Part shown: piece after piece, positions 18,052 to 28,991 of the stretch
How the letters are laid out: every line of letters begins with the position of its first letter
Position numbering within the stretch: position 1 is the first letter of the stretch
NCBI RefSeq assembly: GCF_014196765.1
Contig: NZ_JACIEE010000003.1
Coordinates: forward strand, 62,001 to 126,000
Length of the DNA: 64,000 nucleotides
Reading direction: 5' to 3'
DNA from: Mycoplana azooxidifex
GTDB taxonomy: Bacteria > Pseudomonadota > Alphaproteobacteria > Rhizobiales > Rhizobiaceae
The notes under the pieces: generated by a model
Seen by the model: only the letters and a program-made list of their open reading frames with translations
Told to the model about the DNA's origin: nothing
Databases searched by the model: none
Position numbers and translations under genes: made by a program

Positions 18052-18888
18052 TCACTCCTTGACCGCGCCGAAGGTCAGGCCGGCGATGATATGCCGCTGC
18101 ACCACCGAGAAGACGATAAGGGCAGGGATGAGCGTTATGATCGCGATGGCCGCCATCGTACCCCATTCCGTGCCGGTGGTGGTGACGTATTCCGAAAGGC
18201 CGGTGGTCAGCGTGCGGGCATTGAAGCTCGTCAGCGTCGCGGCCAGAAGGAACTCGTTCCAGGCGAAGACCCAGGTGAGGATCAGCGTTACCGCAAGGCC
18301 GGGCCGCGCGAGCGGGAAGACGACTTCGCGGATCACCTGCCAGGTGGAGGCCCCGTCGACGGTGGCCGCCTCGTCGAGTTCCTTCGGGATGCCGTCTATC
18401 GTCGGCCTGAGCGTCCAGATCGCGAACGGCAGGTTGAAGGTGCAATAGAGCAGGATGAGCCCGATGCGGGTATCGTAGAGCTTGAAGTCGCCGAACGCGA
18501 AGACCTGCGTGAAGAGCAGGAAGAACGGCAGGAGGAACACGGCCGCAGGCGCCATGCGGTTGGTGATCGTCCAGAAGAAGATGTTCTCCTTGCCGGCGAT
18601 GTTGTAGCGCGACAGCGCATAGCAGGCGAAGAAGGCAAGCACCGTGACGAGGATGGCGTTGCCGCTGGAGATGACCACCGAATTGAACATGTAGCGGCGA
18701 AGCGTCTCGTCGGTCAGCACCTTGGCATAGTTGTTCCAGTAGATGGTGTCGAGAAAGACGCTCGGCGAACTGAAGAGGTCCACCGCCGGCTTCACCGAGA
18801 TGACGAAGAGCCAGTAGATCGGAAAGAGCGTTACGAAGCTCAGCACGATCCAGAAGATCATGCCGATGAGAGGGCTACGCGTCTGCAT
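18052..18888 (-). CDS. carbohydrate ABC transporter permease (MalG type)
   Basis: 278 residues, six predicted helices, with the cytoplasmic coupling loop [25 protein letters not shown] (the EAA motif) at about 170-200 that docks the ATPase. This is the CUT1 MalG-like inner-membrane subunit. Its start overlaps the end of the partner permease by 14 bp. Belongs with the solute-binding protein at 19898 and the ATPase at 15693 in one importer. Confidence 0.92.
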   Translation of the reverse strand: MQTRSPLIGMIFWIVLSFVTLFPIYWLFVISVKPAVDLFSSPSVFLDTIYWNNYAKVLTDETLRRYMFNSVVISSGNAILVTVLAFFACYALSRYNIAGKENIFFWTITNRMAPAAVFLLPFFLLFTQVFAFGDFKLYDTRIGLILLYCTFNLPFAIWTLRPTIDGIPKELDEAATVDGASTWQVIREVVFPLARPGLAVTLILTWVFAWNEFLLAATLTSFNARTLTTGLSEYVTTTGTEWGTMAAIAIITLIPALIVFSVVQRHIIAGLTFGAVKE

Positions 18889-19768
18889 TCACTTTGCTCC
18901 TCCTGACCCGGGGCGCCACCAGGCCGACATACAGCAGCCAGCACATGACGAGCGTGAGATAGAGAACGATGATGGATATGGCCGAGCCGTAGCCGTAGTC
19001 GGTCTTCGGAAAAACGATCTTCCAGATATGGAGGCCGACGAAGCGGGTCGCGGCTCCCGGGCCGCCGCCCGTCAGCATCCAGACCTCGTCGACTGTTCGC
19101 AGCGCATCCATCAGGCGGATGAACACGGTCGCCAGGATCGCCGGCCGGATCATCGGCAAGGTGATGTGCCAGAAGATCTGCCAACGGTTGGCGCCATCGA
19201 TCTGGGCTTGCTCGAACGGGTCCTTCGGCAGCGAGACGATCGCCGCAAGCAATGTCAGGGTGACGAGCGGCGTCCAGTGCCAGATGTCCATGATGACGGT
19301 GATGATGAAGGCTGCCGTCGCATCCGAGCCGATGTTCAGCTGATAGCCGAACCACTTGTTCAAGTAATAGGGAATGATGCCGATGGACGGCGTCGTCATC
19401 AGGCGCCAGACGGAGCCGACGACGATCGGCGCAACGATCAGCGGCAGCGTATGGATCGTGCGAAAGAAGCCCTTGCCGTAGAAGTCGCGCGTCAGCATCT
19501 GGGCCAGCATATAGCCGATGATGATCTCGCTCACGACGGCGAAGAAGGCGAACTTCAGGGTAAACCAGAGCGACGTCAGGAACTCCCCGTCGAAGACCAG
19601 GCGGCGGAAATTGTTCGCGCCTATGAAGATCATGTTCGGATTGGCGGCGAACGGGTTCCACTGATGGAACGACAGGTACAGAACATAGAAGAAGGGTACG
19701 ATGCCGAAGACGCCGAGAATTAAGAGCGTCGGAGCCAGCATGAGCCAGCCGGTCCTGTTCGATCCCAT
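18875..19768 (-). CDS. carbohydrate ABC transporter permease (MalF type)
   Basis: 297 residues, about six helices, with the EAA-loop equivalent [20 protein letters not shown]. Pairs with the MalG-type permease immediately downstream (14-bp overlap). The 129 bp between it and the binding-protein gene hold a strong hairpin, which probably lowers expression of the membrane subunits relative to the binding protein. Confidence 0.92.
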   Translation of the reverse strand: MGSNRTGWLMLAPTLLILGVFGIVPFFYVLYLSFHQWNPFAANPNMIFIGANNFRRLVFDGEFLTSLWFTLKFAFFAVVSEIIIGYMLAQMLTRDFYGKGFFRTIHTLPLIVAPIVVGSVWRLMTTPSIGIIPYYLNKWFGYQLNIGSDATAAFIITVIMDIWHWTPLVTLTLLAAIVSLPKDPFEQAQIDGANRWQIFWHITLPMIRPAILATVFIRLMDALRTVDEVWMLTGGGPGAATRFVGLHIWKIVFPKTDYGYGSAISIIVLYLTLVMCWLLYVGLVAPRVRRSKVNADA

Positions 19769-19839
19769 GAAAGCACTCCCGTTGAGCGAAGGACTTCAAC
19801 GCCCCTTTCTCCGGGGCAGGAAAAATCCTTCGGGCGAGA

Positions 19840-19866
19840 GGGAGCCGCCGTGTTCGGGCGGCTCCC
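19840..19866 (-). other. intercistronic hairpin between binding protein and permease
   Basis: GGGAGCCGCC (19840-19849) pairs perfectly with GGCGGCTCCC (19857-19866) around a seven-base loop. No U-run follows on the minus strand, so it is more likely an mRNA-stabilising or partial attenuation structure after the solute-binding-protein gene than a full terminator. Confidence 0.6.
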
Positions 19867-19897
19867 GGAGCGGGCAAGCGGGCGGCGGTCTGGCCGG

Positions 19898-21331
<1,434 letters not shown>

Positions 21332-21764
21332 CTGTTTCCTCCCAAACGATGTGAACGGCGACAGTCTCGTCCACTCCTCAACGACCGGACTGCCGGTGCG
21401 GAACCTCCTCGTCCCGAGCACCATGGCACCCTCTCTAGACTATAAAAAGCCGAAGCGCAACATTTGTTGCACAAACATTCAAATTTCCATCTCCGGTGGC
21501 CCAGGACCAATTCTTCGGTATGGACATGCAGTCCGCACGAGCACACTTGACGTTTGCCAGATCGGTAATACTTTTCCACAATAAATCGATTTAGACTTGC
21601 CAAACAGGACGCATTCGCAGCAAAATCCTGCTGCATAGCAAAAAATCGCCTCAGGGAACCATTCGGGCCTCCAATGGGCGACGTCGCGCCTTCTTCGAGC
21701 TTGACACCAAACAAAAAAGATATTTTGTTGCATATAACACCAAAATGCCCATGGGAGGAATTGT
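21332..21764. promoter_or_regulatory. divergent control region between the transporter operon and ketose 3-epimerase
   Basis: 433 bp without a gene, holding the promoters of both divergent units. Two related sites are visible. At 21457-21475, GCAAC-ATTT-GTTGC overlaps the palindrome TTTGT-TGC-ACAAA; at 21723-21732, TTTTGTTGCA lies just before the epimerase gene. A TTGACA at 21701-21706 may be a -35 element. The shared core TTGTTGCA recurs near the ROK repressor and kinase genes, making it the likely ROK operator. Confidence 0.5.
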
Positions 21765-22649
21765 ATGGCCAGGTTAGGCATCCACTCTTTCGTCTGGACC
21801 GACGGTACGACCGAACAAGCCCTCCTCGAAGCGATGAGCCAGTCAGCGGAATGCGGCTACCGCCTGATCGAGCTCGCCTATCTGAAACCGGAGAAGTTCA
21901 ACCTGGACCGTCTCGGCCAGCACGCGAAGTCGCTCGACCTGGACATTGCCGTCACCATGGGTCTGCCGCTCGCAGCCGACGTTTCCAGCGAGGATGCCGA
22001 TGCGGCCGGCAAGGGCGAGAGGATCCTCTCGGATGCCGTGAAGGCCGTGCGCGACATCGGCGGCTCCAAGCTCGGCGGCATCCTCTACTCCGCCCACACC
22101 AAATATTCGCGCACGCCCACGGACCGCGGACGGAAGAATAGCATCGCGGCGATCGCCAGGACGGCGGACATCGCCAAGGCGGCCGGCGTCGACCTCGTTC
22201 TCGAAGTCGTCAACCGCTTCGAGACCAACCTTCTGAATACCACGGCGCAGGGCCTGGCCTTCATCGACGAGACAGGATCCGATCACGTCCGGCTGCACCT
22301 CGATACGTTCCACATGAACATCGAGGAGGCCAACCCGGCCGCAGCACTGCGCCTGGCCGGCGACAAGCTCGGCTACTTCCACATCGGCGAAAGCAACCGT
22401 GGCTATCTCGGCGACGGCACCATCAATTTCGACCTGATGTTCGACGCCCTGCTCGATATCGACTACCAGCGCGACATCACGTTCGAGTCCTTCTCGAGTA
22501 CGGTCGTCGACGAAGGACTGACGATCGCCTGTGCGATCTGGCGCGATACCTGGACGGAAAACCGGCCGCTGGCGGAGCACGCAAAACAGTACATCGACCT
22601 GAAGATGGCGGAAGCAAAGCGCCGCCGCACCACGAATGCGCGCCCCTGA
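21765..22649 (+). CDS. ketose 3-epimerase (D-tagatose/D-psicose 3-epimerase family)
   Basis: 294-residue TIM-barrel enzyme that interconverts free ketohexoses at C3. The metal and catalytic residues of D-tagatose/D-psicose 3-epimerases are in place: Glu147 in LEVVNRFETN, Asp180 in HLDTFHMNIEE, His206 in HIGESNR and Glu241 in TFESF. This set is diagnostic within the broad sugar-phosphate isomerase/epimerase fold. GGGAGGA precedes the ATG. It is divergent from the transporter operon and followed by the ROK repressor. It could connect L-tagatose with L-sorbose, or D-psicose with D-fructose, for the dehydrogenases nearby. Confidence 0.85.
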   Translation: MARLGIHSFVWTDGTTEQALLEAMSQSAECGYRLIELAYLKPEKFNLDRLGQHAKSLDLDIAVTMGLPLAADVSSEDADAAGKGERILSDAVKAVRDIGGSKLGGILYSAHTKYSRTPTDRGRKNSIAAIARTADIAKAAGVDLVLEVVNRFETNLLNTTAQGLAFIDETGSDHVRLHLDTFHMNIEEANPAAALRLAGDKLGYFHIGESNRGYLGDGTINFDLMFDALLDIDYQRDITFESFSSTVVDEGLTIACAIWRDTWTENRPLAEHAKQYIDLKMAEAKRRRTTNARP

Positions 22650-22760
22650 AAGCAGACTGGTTTCTTGCCGTGAAGATGGTACAAGCCGGGTAAGAATCCG
22701 CTCCCGAGAGCAACCCGCTGCTCGGGCGGAAACCGGCGATGCTAGACGCGGAACTCGGCC

Positions 22761-23957
22761 ATGAATGACCCCATTGTCGCCAGCTCGCCAAAGAAAATAA
22801 GGCAGAACAACGAGATCGCGGCCCTGCGGGCGCTGCATCGCGCCGGGCGGCTGAGCCGTGCGGATCTCGCGCGGATCATGAAGCTGAACCGCTCTTCCTC
22901 GGGCCATATCATCGCCGAGCTGACGGCCGACGGGCTGGTCCGCGAGGTCGAGGAGGAAGAACCGGTTCGCAAGAGCCACGCCCGGGCCGGACGCCCCGGT
23001 GTCCTGCTGGAACTCGTGCCGCAGGCGGTGCTGTTCGTCGGCATCGAGATCGGCGTCGAGCATATCACCTGCGTCGAAATCGACCTCGCCGGCACGGTCG
23101 TCAACGTCAAGACCGAACCCTTCGACGGGCCGCAGCACAATGCGGAGAAGGCGATACGGCATGCGATCGATCTCTCCCTTTCGGGTATGCCGAAGGACAG
23201 CCTCCGGCGGCTGGAGGGCGTGGGCATCTCGACCCCGTCACAGCTCAGCCGGGACGGCACCATCCATCTCGCCCCGCTGCTCGGATGGAAGAACGTCAAT
23301 CTCGTCGAACTCGCCAGAAACGAGCTCCCCGTGAAGGTGCCGGTCATGGTCGAGAACGATGCGAACGCGTTCGCCATCGGCGCCGGCTATTCGGGGCCGG
23401 AACTGAACGAAGGGGTGACCCTGTTCGTGGTAATGGAGAGCGGCGTCGGCGGCGGCATCCTGGTCGAAGGCCGACTACTGCGCGGCGCGCACGGCCTCGC
23501 CGGCGAAATCGGACACATGTATATCGGCGGAGAAGCCGGCAGCGAGCAGAATCTCGAGCAGATCGTCGGCCTCAGCAGCATCCTTTCAAGCTATCGCGCC
23601 GTCACCGATCGGCGCGGCACCAGCTTCGACGACTTCCTGGCCGACGTGCGCGATCGGGCGCCCGACGCGGTTTCGATCGCGGAGAACTGGGCCAAGGCGC
23701 TCGGCTATGCATTGGCCCAGATCTGTCGGGTCATCGATGCCGATCGTATCGTACTCGGCGGATCCGTGGCGAAGCTCTATCCGCTGGTCGCAGCCAGGCT
23801 GACCGCGCACATGAAGTCCGCGCAGGAGCCGAGCTTCCCCCTGCCGACCCTGCTGCTCAACCGCGAAGCCATATACGGATCGGCCTTCGGGGCCGCTTGC
23901 ATGGTCCACCAGCGATACCTGTCGCCGGAAAGCAACCGCTTCGTCGGCGACGCATAA
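22761..23957 (+). CDS. ROK-family transcriptional repressor
   Basis: 398 residues: a winged helix-turn-helix (about 15-80, with SRADLARIMKLNRSSSGHIIAEL) joined to a ROK sugar-binding domain (about 88-385; VENDANAFA, MESGVGGGIL, GLAGEIGHM). The ROK zinc motif CxCGxxGC is missing, its place taken by GEAGSEQNLEQ, as in many XylR/NagC-like regulators of rhizobia. It probably controls the transporter operon, the epimerase and the downstream kinase operon through the TTGTTGCA sites on both sides. Confidence 0.88.
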   Translation: MNDPIVASSPKKIRQNNEIAALRALHRAGRLSRADLARIMKLNRSSSGHIIAELTADGLVREVEEEEPVRKSHARAGRPGVLLELVPQAVLFVGIEIGVEHITCVEIDLAGTVVNVKTEPFDGPQHNAEKAIRHAIDLSLSGMPKDSLRRLEGVGISTPSQLSRDGTIHLAPLLGWKNVNLVELARNELPVKVPVMVENDANAFAIGAGYSGPELNEGVTLFVVMESGVGGGILVEGRLLRGAHGLAGEIGHMYIGGEAGSEQNLEQIVGLSSILSSYRAVTDRRGTSFDDFLADVRDRAPDAVSIAENWAKALGYALAQICRVIDADRIVLGGSVAKLYPLVAARLTAHMKSAQEPSFPLPTLLLNREAIYGSAFGAACMVHQRYLSPESNRFVGDA

Positions 23958-23974
23958 GACAGCGTCGCTGACCT

Positions 23975-24084
23975 ATTTTGTGCAAAGCAACAACTAATGC
24001 CGCTTACCGCTGTCCACACGGCGGATGACACGCACAGCCGTTTTTCAAAACTAAGTCGGTTAAACAGTAATATGTTGCATTAAG
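23975..24084. promoter_or_regulatory. candidate ROK operator sites upstream of the kinase operon
   Basis: The 265-bp gap 23958-24222 is AT-richer than its flanks. TTTTGTGCAAAGCAACAA (23976-23993) contains GCAACAA, the complement of TTGTTGC, and TATGTTGCATTAA lies at 24071-24083. Both share the core found at 21457-21475 and 21723-21732. A promoter for the PfkB kinase operon must lie here, but no clear -35/-10 pair stands out. Confidence 0.45.
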
Positions 24085-24222
24085 ATACAATTATGCTTAA
24101 GGTGACGGTCAGGGAGGAGCTGTACCCGGCCCGGGGATGCCGGCGGCTCACGACAGACAACAACGAAGGCACCGCATCGCGAAGGCGTGGCGGCGATCTT
24201 CCCATGACGAAGTCGAGAGAGC

Positions 24223-25224
24223 ATGAACACCTCATCGCCAGGCCGGCCAGGGAGCTTGAGTCCGAATGAAAGCGGTCCCACGATCACGATCGGCGAGATC
24301 CTCGTGGAGATCATGGCGGTCGAGAAGGGGCACGGTTTTCGCGAGCCGCTGGCGCTGATCGGCCCCTATCCCAGCGGCGCCCCGGCCATATTCATCGACC
24401 AATGCGCGCGCGCCGGCGGCAGCGCCGGCATCATCGCCTGCGTCGGCGACGACGATTTCGGCCGCGTCAACACCGATCGGCTTCTGCGTGATGGGGTCGA
24501 TGTTTCCGCCATTGCCGTCGATCCCGCCTATCCGACCGGCAGTGCCTTCGTGCGTTATCGCCCGGACGGCTCGCGCGATTTCGTCTACAATATCGGCAAG
24601 TCGGCGGCCGCCCGGCTCGAACTGACGGCCAGTGCACGGGCGCTGATTTCGCGTGCCGGCCATCTGCATATCATGGGCACCGCCTTCGCCATTCCCGTCG
24701 TTGCCGACATGCTGGACGAGGCGCTCGCCACGGTCCGCAGCAATGGCGGCAGCGTTTCGGTGGATCCGAACATGCGCAAGGAACTGCTGCAGCACGGACA
24801 GACCGCCGAGCGCTTCGCCCGCGCCATCGACAACGCCGACCTCCTGTTGCCGTCCGGCGAGGAACTCTACCTGGCCGCCGGCGTCGAAGGCAGCGAGGAG
24901 GCGGCCGTGGAAGCCCTTTTCGCCCGGGGCGTCGCCGAGATCGCGCTGAAGCGCGGCGAGCGCGGCGCCAGCTACTACAGCGCCGCCGGCGTGCGTTGCG
25001 AGAGCGCGGGCTTCGCGGTGGCGGAGCTCGACCCGACCGGCGCGGGCGATTGCTTCGGCGGCGCCTTCGTCGCCTGCCGGCGCCTCGGCATGGGTCCCCA
25101 GGATGCGCTCGACTACGCGAACGCCGCCGGCGCACGAAACGTAACCGTCCGCGGACCGATGGAAGGTGCTGGAACGATTGCCGAGCTCGATCTCTTCAAG
25201 CGCAGCACGGGGAGGCGCCCGTGA
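24223..25224 (+). CDS. PfkB-family sugar kinase, candidate D-tagatose 6-kinase
   Basis: 333 residues of the ribokinase/PfkB fold (PF00294). [11 protein letters not shown] starts the fold, [16 protein letters not shown] is the N-terminal glycine motif, and [13 protein letters not shown] (near 269) carries the catalytic aspartate and anion hole. In Agrobacterium C58 a PF00294 kinase next to a PF08013 protein makes D-tagatose 6-phosphate, and this gene has exactly that neighbour, overlapping it by 4 bp. The role is inferred from context; fructose or another ketose remains possible. The start at 24223 has only a weak GAGAG site. Confidence 0.8.
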   Translation: MNTSSPGRPGSLSPNESGPTITIGEILVEIMAVEKGHGFREPLALIGPYPSGAPAIFIDQCARAGGSAGIIACVGDDDFGRVNTDRLLRDGVDVSAIAVDPAYPTGSAFVRYRPDGSRDFVYNIGKSAAARLELTASARALISRAGHLHIMGTAFAIPVVADMLDEALATVRSNGGSVSVDPNMRKELLQHGQTAERFARAIDNADLLLPSGEELYLAAGVEGSEEAAVEALFARGVAEIALKRGERGASYYSAAGVRCESAGFAVAELDPTGAGDCFGGAFVACRRLGMGPQDALDYANAAGARNVTVRGPMEGAGTIAELDLFKRSTGRRP

Positions 25225-26498
25225 CGATCGCCCAGCTGTTGAGACGGACGGGGGAAGGATCGCGCGGTGAGGCGACAGGCATCACCTCCATTTGCTCCGC
25301 CCATCCGCTCGTGCTGGCAGCGGCGATCGAGCATGCGGCCCGCGACGACACGAGCGTGCTGATCGAGGCCACCTGCAACCAGGTCAACCACCGCGGCGGC
25401 TATACCGGAATGCAGCCGGCCGACTTTGCCGGGCGCGTCCATGCGATCGCCGACAAAGCCGGCCTCGACCGCTCCCGGATCATTCTGGGCGGCGATCATC
25501 TCGGCCCCAACCCGTGGCGCAAGCAGCCTGCCGAGATCGCCATGAACGAGGCAGAGGCGATGGTCGCGGCCTATGTTGCCGCCGGCTTTGCCAAGATCCA
25601 TCTCGATGCCTCGATGGGCTGCGCCGGGGAACCGGAAGCGCTGGACGACGAGACGACCGCCCGCCGCGCCGCCCGTCTTGCCGTCGTTGCGGAAGACGTC
25701 GCGCGCCGGACGGGCACACCGCTTCCGGTCTACGTCATCGGCACCGAGGTTCCCCCGCCCGGCGGCGCCGACCACGCGCTGACCGCGATCGAACCGACGA
25801 GTGCCGGAGCCGCCCGGCGCACGATCACGATCCACCGCGACATCTTCGAACAGGCCGGCATCGCCGGTGCCTTCAGCCGCGTCATCGGCATCGTCGTGCA
25901 GCCGGGCGTCGAATTCGGCAACGAGAACGTCCTCTTCTACGACCGCCCGAAGGCTCGCGACCTCTGCAAGGTTCTTAATGGCGAGCCGCAATTCGTCTTC
26001 GAGGCGCACTCGACCGATTACCAGGGCCGGGCACCCCTGCGCGAACTGGTCGAGGACGGTTTCGCCATCCTGAAGGTCGGGCCCGAACTCACCTTTGCGC
26101 TGCGCGAAGCGCTCTACGGTCTCGACCTGATCGCCGGCGATCTCTTCGCGGATTATCCGCAGCGCACGCTCTACGGCGTGATGGAGCGACTGATGCTGGC
26201 ACGCCCGGAGGATTGGGCGCGCCACTATGGAGGCTCCGAGGCACAGCAGCGTGTGCAGCGGCACTACTCGTTCTCCGATCGCATCCGCTATTACTGGAAC
26301 CAGCCGGAGGCGACGGACGCCGTCGCGCGGCTCTTCGATCGCCTGAAAGGCGTCTCGGTGCCGCTCACCGTCTTCCGCCAGCACCTGCCCGCGCTCATCC
26401 GTTTCGCGGGCCGGCCACTTGATCCGGCTGCGATCGCGATCGCGGCGGTGGCCGGCGTCGTCGAGGACTATGCCTATGCCTGCACCGGTCGGCGCTAA
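25221..26498 (+). CDS. PF08013 (GatZ/KbaZ-like) protein, candidate D-tagatose-6-phosphate 4-epimerase
   Basis: 425 residues beginning at a GTG (25221) with GGAGG upstream and a GTGA overlap with the kinase. The protein shows the GatZ/KbaZ pattern: [56 protein letters not shown]. Enterobacterial GatZ was long called a non-catalytic aldolase subunit. In Agrobacterium a PF08013 member epimerises tagatose 6-phosphate to fructose 6-phosphate. No GatY-type catalytic aldolase is present in this window, which favours the epimerase role. Confidence 0.85.
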   Translation: MTIAQLLRRTGEGSRGEATGITSICSAHPLVLAAAIEHAARDDTSVLIEATCNQVNHRGGYTGMQPADFAGRVHAIADKAGLDRSRIILGGDHLGPNPWRKQPAEIAMNEAEAMVAAYVAAGFAKIHLDASMGCAGEPEALDDETTARRAARLAVVAEDVARRTGTPLPVYVIGTEVPPPGGADHALTAIEPTSAGAARRTITIHRDIFEQAGIAGAFSRVIGIVVQPGVEFGNENVLFYDRPKARDLCKVLNGEPQFVFEAHSTDYQGRAPLRELVEDGFAILKVGPELTFALREALYGLDLIAGDLFADYPQRTLYGVMERLMLARPEDWARHYGGSEAQQRVQRHYSFSDRIRYYWNQPEATDAVARLFDRLKGVSVPLTVFRQHLPALIRFAGRPLDPAAIAIAAVAGVVEDYAYACTGRR

Positions 26499-26543
26499 GA
26501 GGATGCGCCGGCTGCCCGAACCGTTTCATGAGGAGGAAAGAAC

Positions 26544-27308
26544 ATGTCGCTCAAGGACTTCAGACTGGATGGCAAGGTCGCCCTTATCACCGGCGGCAAT
26601 CGCGGCATCGGGCTCGCGGTCGCACAGCTATTCGGCGAGGCAGGCGCGAAGTCGGTGCTGACCGCACGCCGCGACAACCCGGAGGGCGAGGCGCTCCTGA
26701 AAAAGTCAGGCTACGAATTCGATTTCGTCTCCGCCGACGCGACCGATCCCAAGACGCCCGAACGGCTGATCGACCACACGATCAGCAAGTACGGCCGGAT
26801 CGACATTCTCGTCAACAATGCCGGCGTTGCACAGCACGGCGAGACGCCGAGCTTCACCGACGAGATGTACGAGAAGATCATGACCACCAACCTGACGCAA
26901 CTCTTCCGTTTCTGCCGCGCCGTCATCACGCCGATGCGCCGGCAGGGGGGCGGCGCCATTCTCAACGTCGGTTCGATCTCCGGCATCGTCACCAACGTGC
27001 CGCAGGACCAGGTCGCCTACAACGCCTCCAAGGCGGGCGTGCACATGTTGACAAAGAGCCTCGCCAACGAACTCGCCGGCGACAACATCCGCGTCAACGC
27101 GCTCGCCCCAGGTTATATCGAAACCGACATGACGGACGTTCGAAACACCAACAAGGAGTGGGACAGCGTCTGGCGCGCGAACACACCGATCGGCCGCTAC
27201 GGCATGCCAGAGGAAATGGCGAACTGCATTCTCTTTCTCTGCTCGCCGGCATCGAGCTACGTCACCGGCTCGGTTCTCGTCGCGGACGGCGGCTACACGA
27301 CGCGCTGA
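26544..27308 (+). CDS. SDR dehydrogenase (polyol/gluconate 5-dehydrogenase-like)
   Basis: 254 residues. TGGNRGIG near 17-24 is the cofactor loop, and the loop after strand 2 (TARRDN) has arginines, suggesting NADP preference. NNAGVA, the serine in NVGSISG and YNASK complete the active site, and the protein ends VADGGYTTR. AGGAGGAAAGAAC precedes the ATG. It is third in the PfkB-PF08013-SDR operon. Gluconate 5-dehydrogenase-like reductases of this branch often act on ketoses or polyols; the precise substrate is open. Confidence 0.83.
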   Translation: MSLKDFRLDGKVALITGGNRGIGLAVAQLFGEAGAKSVLTARRDNPEGEALLKKSGYEFDFVSADATDPKTPERLIDHTISKYGRIDILVNNAGVAQHGETPSFTDEMYEKIMTTNLTQLFRFCRAVITPMRRQGGGAILNVGSISGIVTNVPQDQVAYNASKAGVHMLTKSLANELAGDNIRVNALAPGYIETDMTDVRNTNKEWDSVWRANTPIGRYGMPEEMANCILFLCSPASSYVTGSVLVADGGYTTR

Positions 27309-27397
27309 ACCCTACCTACGACACGGGCGAGATCGCGGCCTCCCCGCCGCCGCCCATTTCACATCCGTCATCATCTGCTTACCCAATGGAGGATACC

Positions 27398-28129
27398 ATG
27401 GCAGAGTCACTGGCTGGCAAGGTCGTTGCCATCACCGGCGCAGCATCCGGCATCGGCCTTGCCTGCGCGAAAGCATGCGTCGAGGCCGGCGCAACCGTCT
27501 TTCTCGTCGATCGCGCTGCGGATGCGCTGGACAGGGTCTGCAAGGATATCGGCACGGACAGGGCGATCCCGCTGGTCGTCGACCTTCTGAACCCGGAGAG
27601 CATCAAGGGCATGGTGCCCGCCATCCTCGCGCGCGCCGGGCAACTGGACGTGTTCCATGCCAATGCCGGCACCTATGTCGCCGGCGATCTCGTGGACGGC
27701 AATCCGGACGACTTCGACAAGATGCTGAACCTCAACGTCAACGCCGTCTTCCGCACGGTCCATGCCGTGCTTCCGCACATGATCGAGCGCAAGACGGGCG
27801 ACATCGTCGTCACCACCTCCGTCGCCGGCTACGAGCACATCCACTGGGAACCGGTCTATTCGGCCTCCAAGCATGCGGTGAAGACGCTGGTCTACACGCT
27901 CCGCCGCCAGGTCTCCAAGCACGGCATCCGCGTCGGCTCGATCGCGCCGGGGCCTGTCATCACCGCCCTGCTCGACGACTGGCTGGAGGAGAAGCTGGAG
28001 AAGGCGAAGGCCGCAAAGGGCCTGATCGAACCGGAGGAAGTCGCCGAAGTTCTGATGTTCATGCTGACGCGCCCGCGCCACGTCACGATCCGCGACGTCG
28101 TGATCCTGCCGCTGACGCAGGATGTTTGA
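27398..28129 (+). CDS. SDR dehydrogenase, ribitol 2-dehydrogenase-like
   Basis: 243 residues. It follows Klebsiella ribitol dehydrogenase along its whole length: GKVVAITGAASGIGLAC, DVFHANAGTYVAGD (HANAG rather than NNAG), WEPVYSASKHAVKTLVYTLRRQV, GPVITALLDDW and the unusual ending VTIRDVVILPLTQDV. The ATG at 27398 with GGAGG five bases away is preferred over the one at 27386. Expected reaction: NAD-linked oxidation of a pentitol or hexitol at C2. The 89-bp gap before it is the largest within this operon. Confidence 0.85.
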   Translation: MAESLAGKVVAITGAASGIGLACAKACVEAGATVFLVDRAADALDRVCKDIGTDRAIPLVVDLLNPESIKGMVPAILARAGQLDVFHANAGTYVAGDLVDGNPDDFDKMLNLNVNAVFRTVHAVLPHMIERKTGDIVVTTSVAGYEHIHWEPVYSASKHAVKTLVYTLRRQVSKHGIRVGSIAPGPVITALLDDWLEEKLEKAKAAKGLIEPEEVAEVLMFMLTRPRHVTIRDVVILPLTQDV

Positions 28130-28152
28130 GTACCGCACGAGAGGATAAGACG

Positions 28153-28929
28153 ATGTCATTCGAGAAGCGCTTCAAGACCAGCGGCGATGTCGCCGTCGTG
28201 ACCGGCGGCGGCCGCAGCATCGGCTTCCAGACGGCACTCGCACTCGGCGAGGCCGGAGCCCATGTCGTGATCATCGAGCCAAGGGAGGAGATGGGACGCG
28301 GCGCGGTGGGGCAGATGGAGGCCAAGGGATACAAGGCGGAACTGATCGCCGGCGACGTCACCGATTCCGGCCGGATGACGGCGATCGCCGACGAGCTCGC
28401 AAATCGCGGGACGCCGGCGACGATCCTCATCAACAATGCGGGGATCGGCGAAAGCGGCGTCCCCTCCGAGGCTGTGACGGACGATGCATGGCTGCGGATG
28501 ATGAACGTCAACATCAACGGCGTCTTCTGGTGCTCGCGTGCCTTCGGCTCCCACATGGTGAAGGCGAAGCGGGGCTCGATCGTCAATCTCGGCTCGATGT
28601 CCGGCACGATCGCCAACAGGCCGCAGCCGCAGACACCCTATAACGTCTCGAAGGCCGCCGTCCATCACATGACGCGGTCGATGGCTGCCGAATGGGCGCA
28701 GTACAACGTCCGCGTCAATGCCGTCGCGCCGACCTACATCGAAACCCCGATGGTCAGCGCCAATCCGCTCAACGCAGAGCGGCTCCCGCTCTGGCTCAAG
28801 GACACGCCGATGGGCCGCATGGGCCAGGCCGACGAAGTCGCAGCAGCGATCCTGTTCCTGGCCTCCGACGCCGCGAGCCTGATCACCGGCGCCGTCCTGC
28901 CGGTAGACGGCGGCTACACCTGCTGGTGA
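28153..28929 (+). CDS. SDR dehydrogenase, galactitol 2-dehydrogenase-like
   Basis: 258 residues. TGGGRSIG replaces the usual final GxG with a serine in the middle. NNAGIG, NLGSMSGTIANRPQ, YNVSKAAVHH and the ending VDGGYTCW make it a close sibling of the SDR at 11851 and a good match to galactitol 2-dehydrogenase of Rhodobacter, whose C-terminus folds into the active site. GAGGATAAG precedes the ATG. It lies 23 bp after the ribitol-dehydrogenase-like gene. Oxidation of galactitol or a related hexitol to a ketose is likely. Confidence 0.85.
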   Translation: MSFEKRFKTSGDVAVVTGGGRSIGFQTALALGEAGAHVVIIEPREEMGRGAVGQMEAKGYKAELIAGDVTDSGRMTAIADELANRGTPATILINNAGIGESGVPSEAVTDDAWLRMMNVNINGVFWCSRAFGSHMVKAKRGSIVNLGSMSGTIANRPQPQTPYNVSKAAVHHMTRSMAAEWAQYNVRVNAVAPTYIETPMVSANPLNAERLPLWLKDTPMGRMGQADEVAAAILFLASDAASLITGAVLPVDGGYTCW

Positions 28930-28991
28930 GTGCAGTGCTACGGCGGACTCCGGTCCGTCGTAACGCCGGCTTTTGAAGGAGGACGAGGGAT

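Noticed and set aside
25221-26498. Non-catalytic subunit of tagatose-1,6-bisphosphate aldolase
   Set aside because: No catalytic GatY/KbaY partner in the operon or window; kinase overlap and Agrobacterium precedent favour the 4-epimerase.
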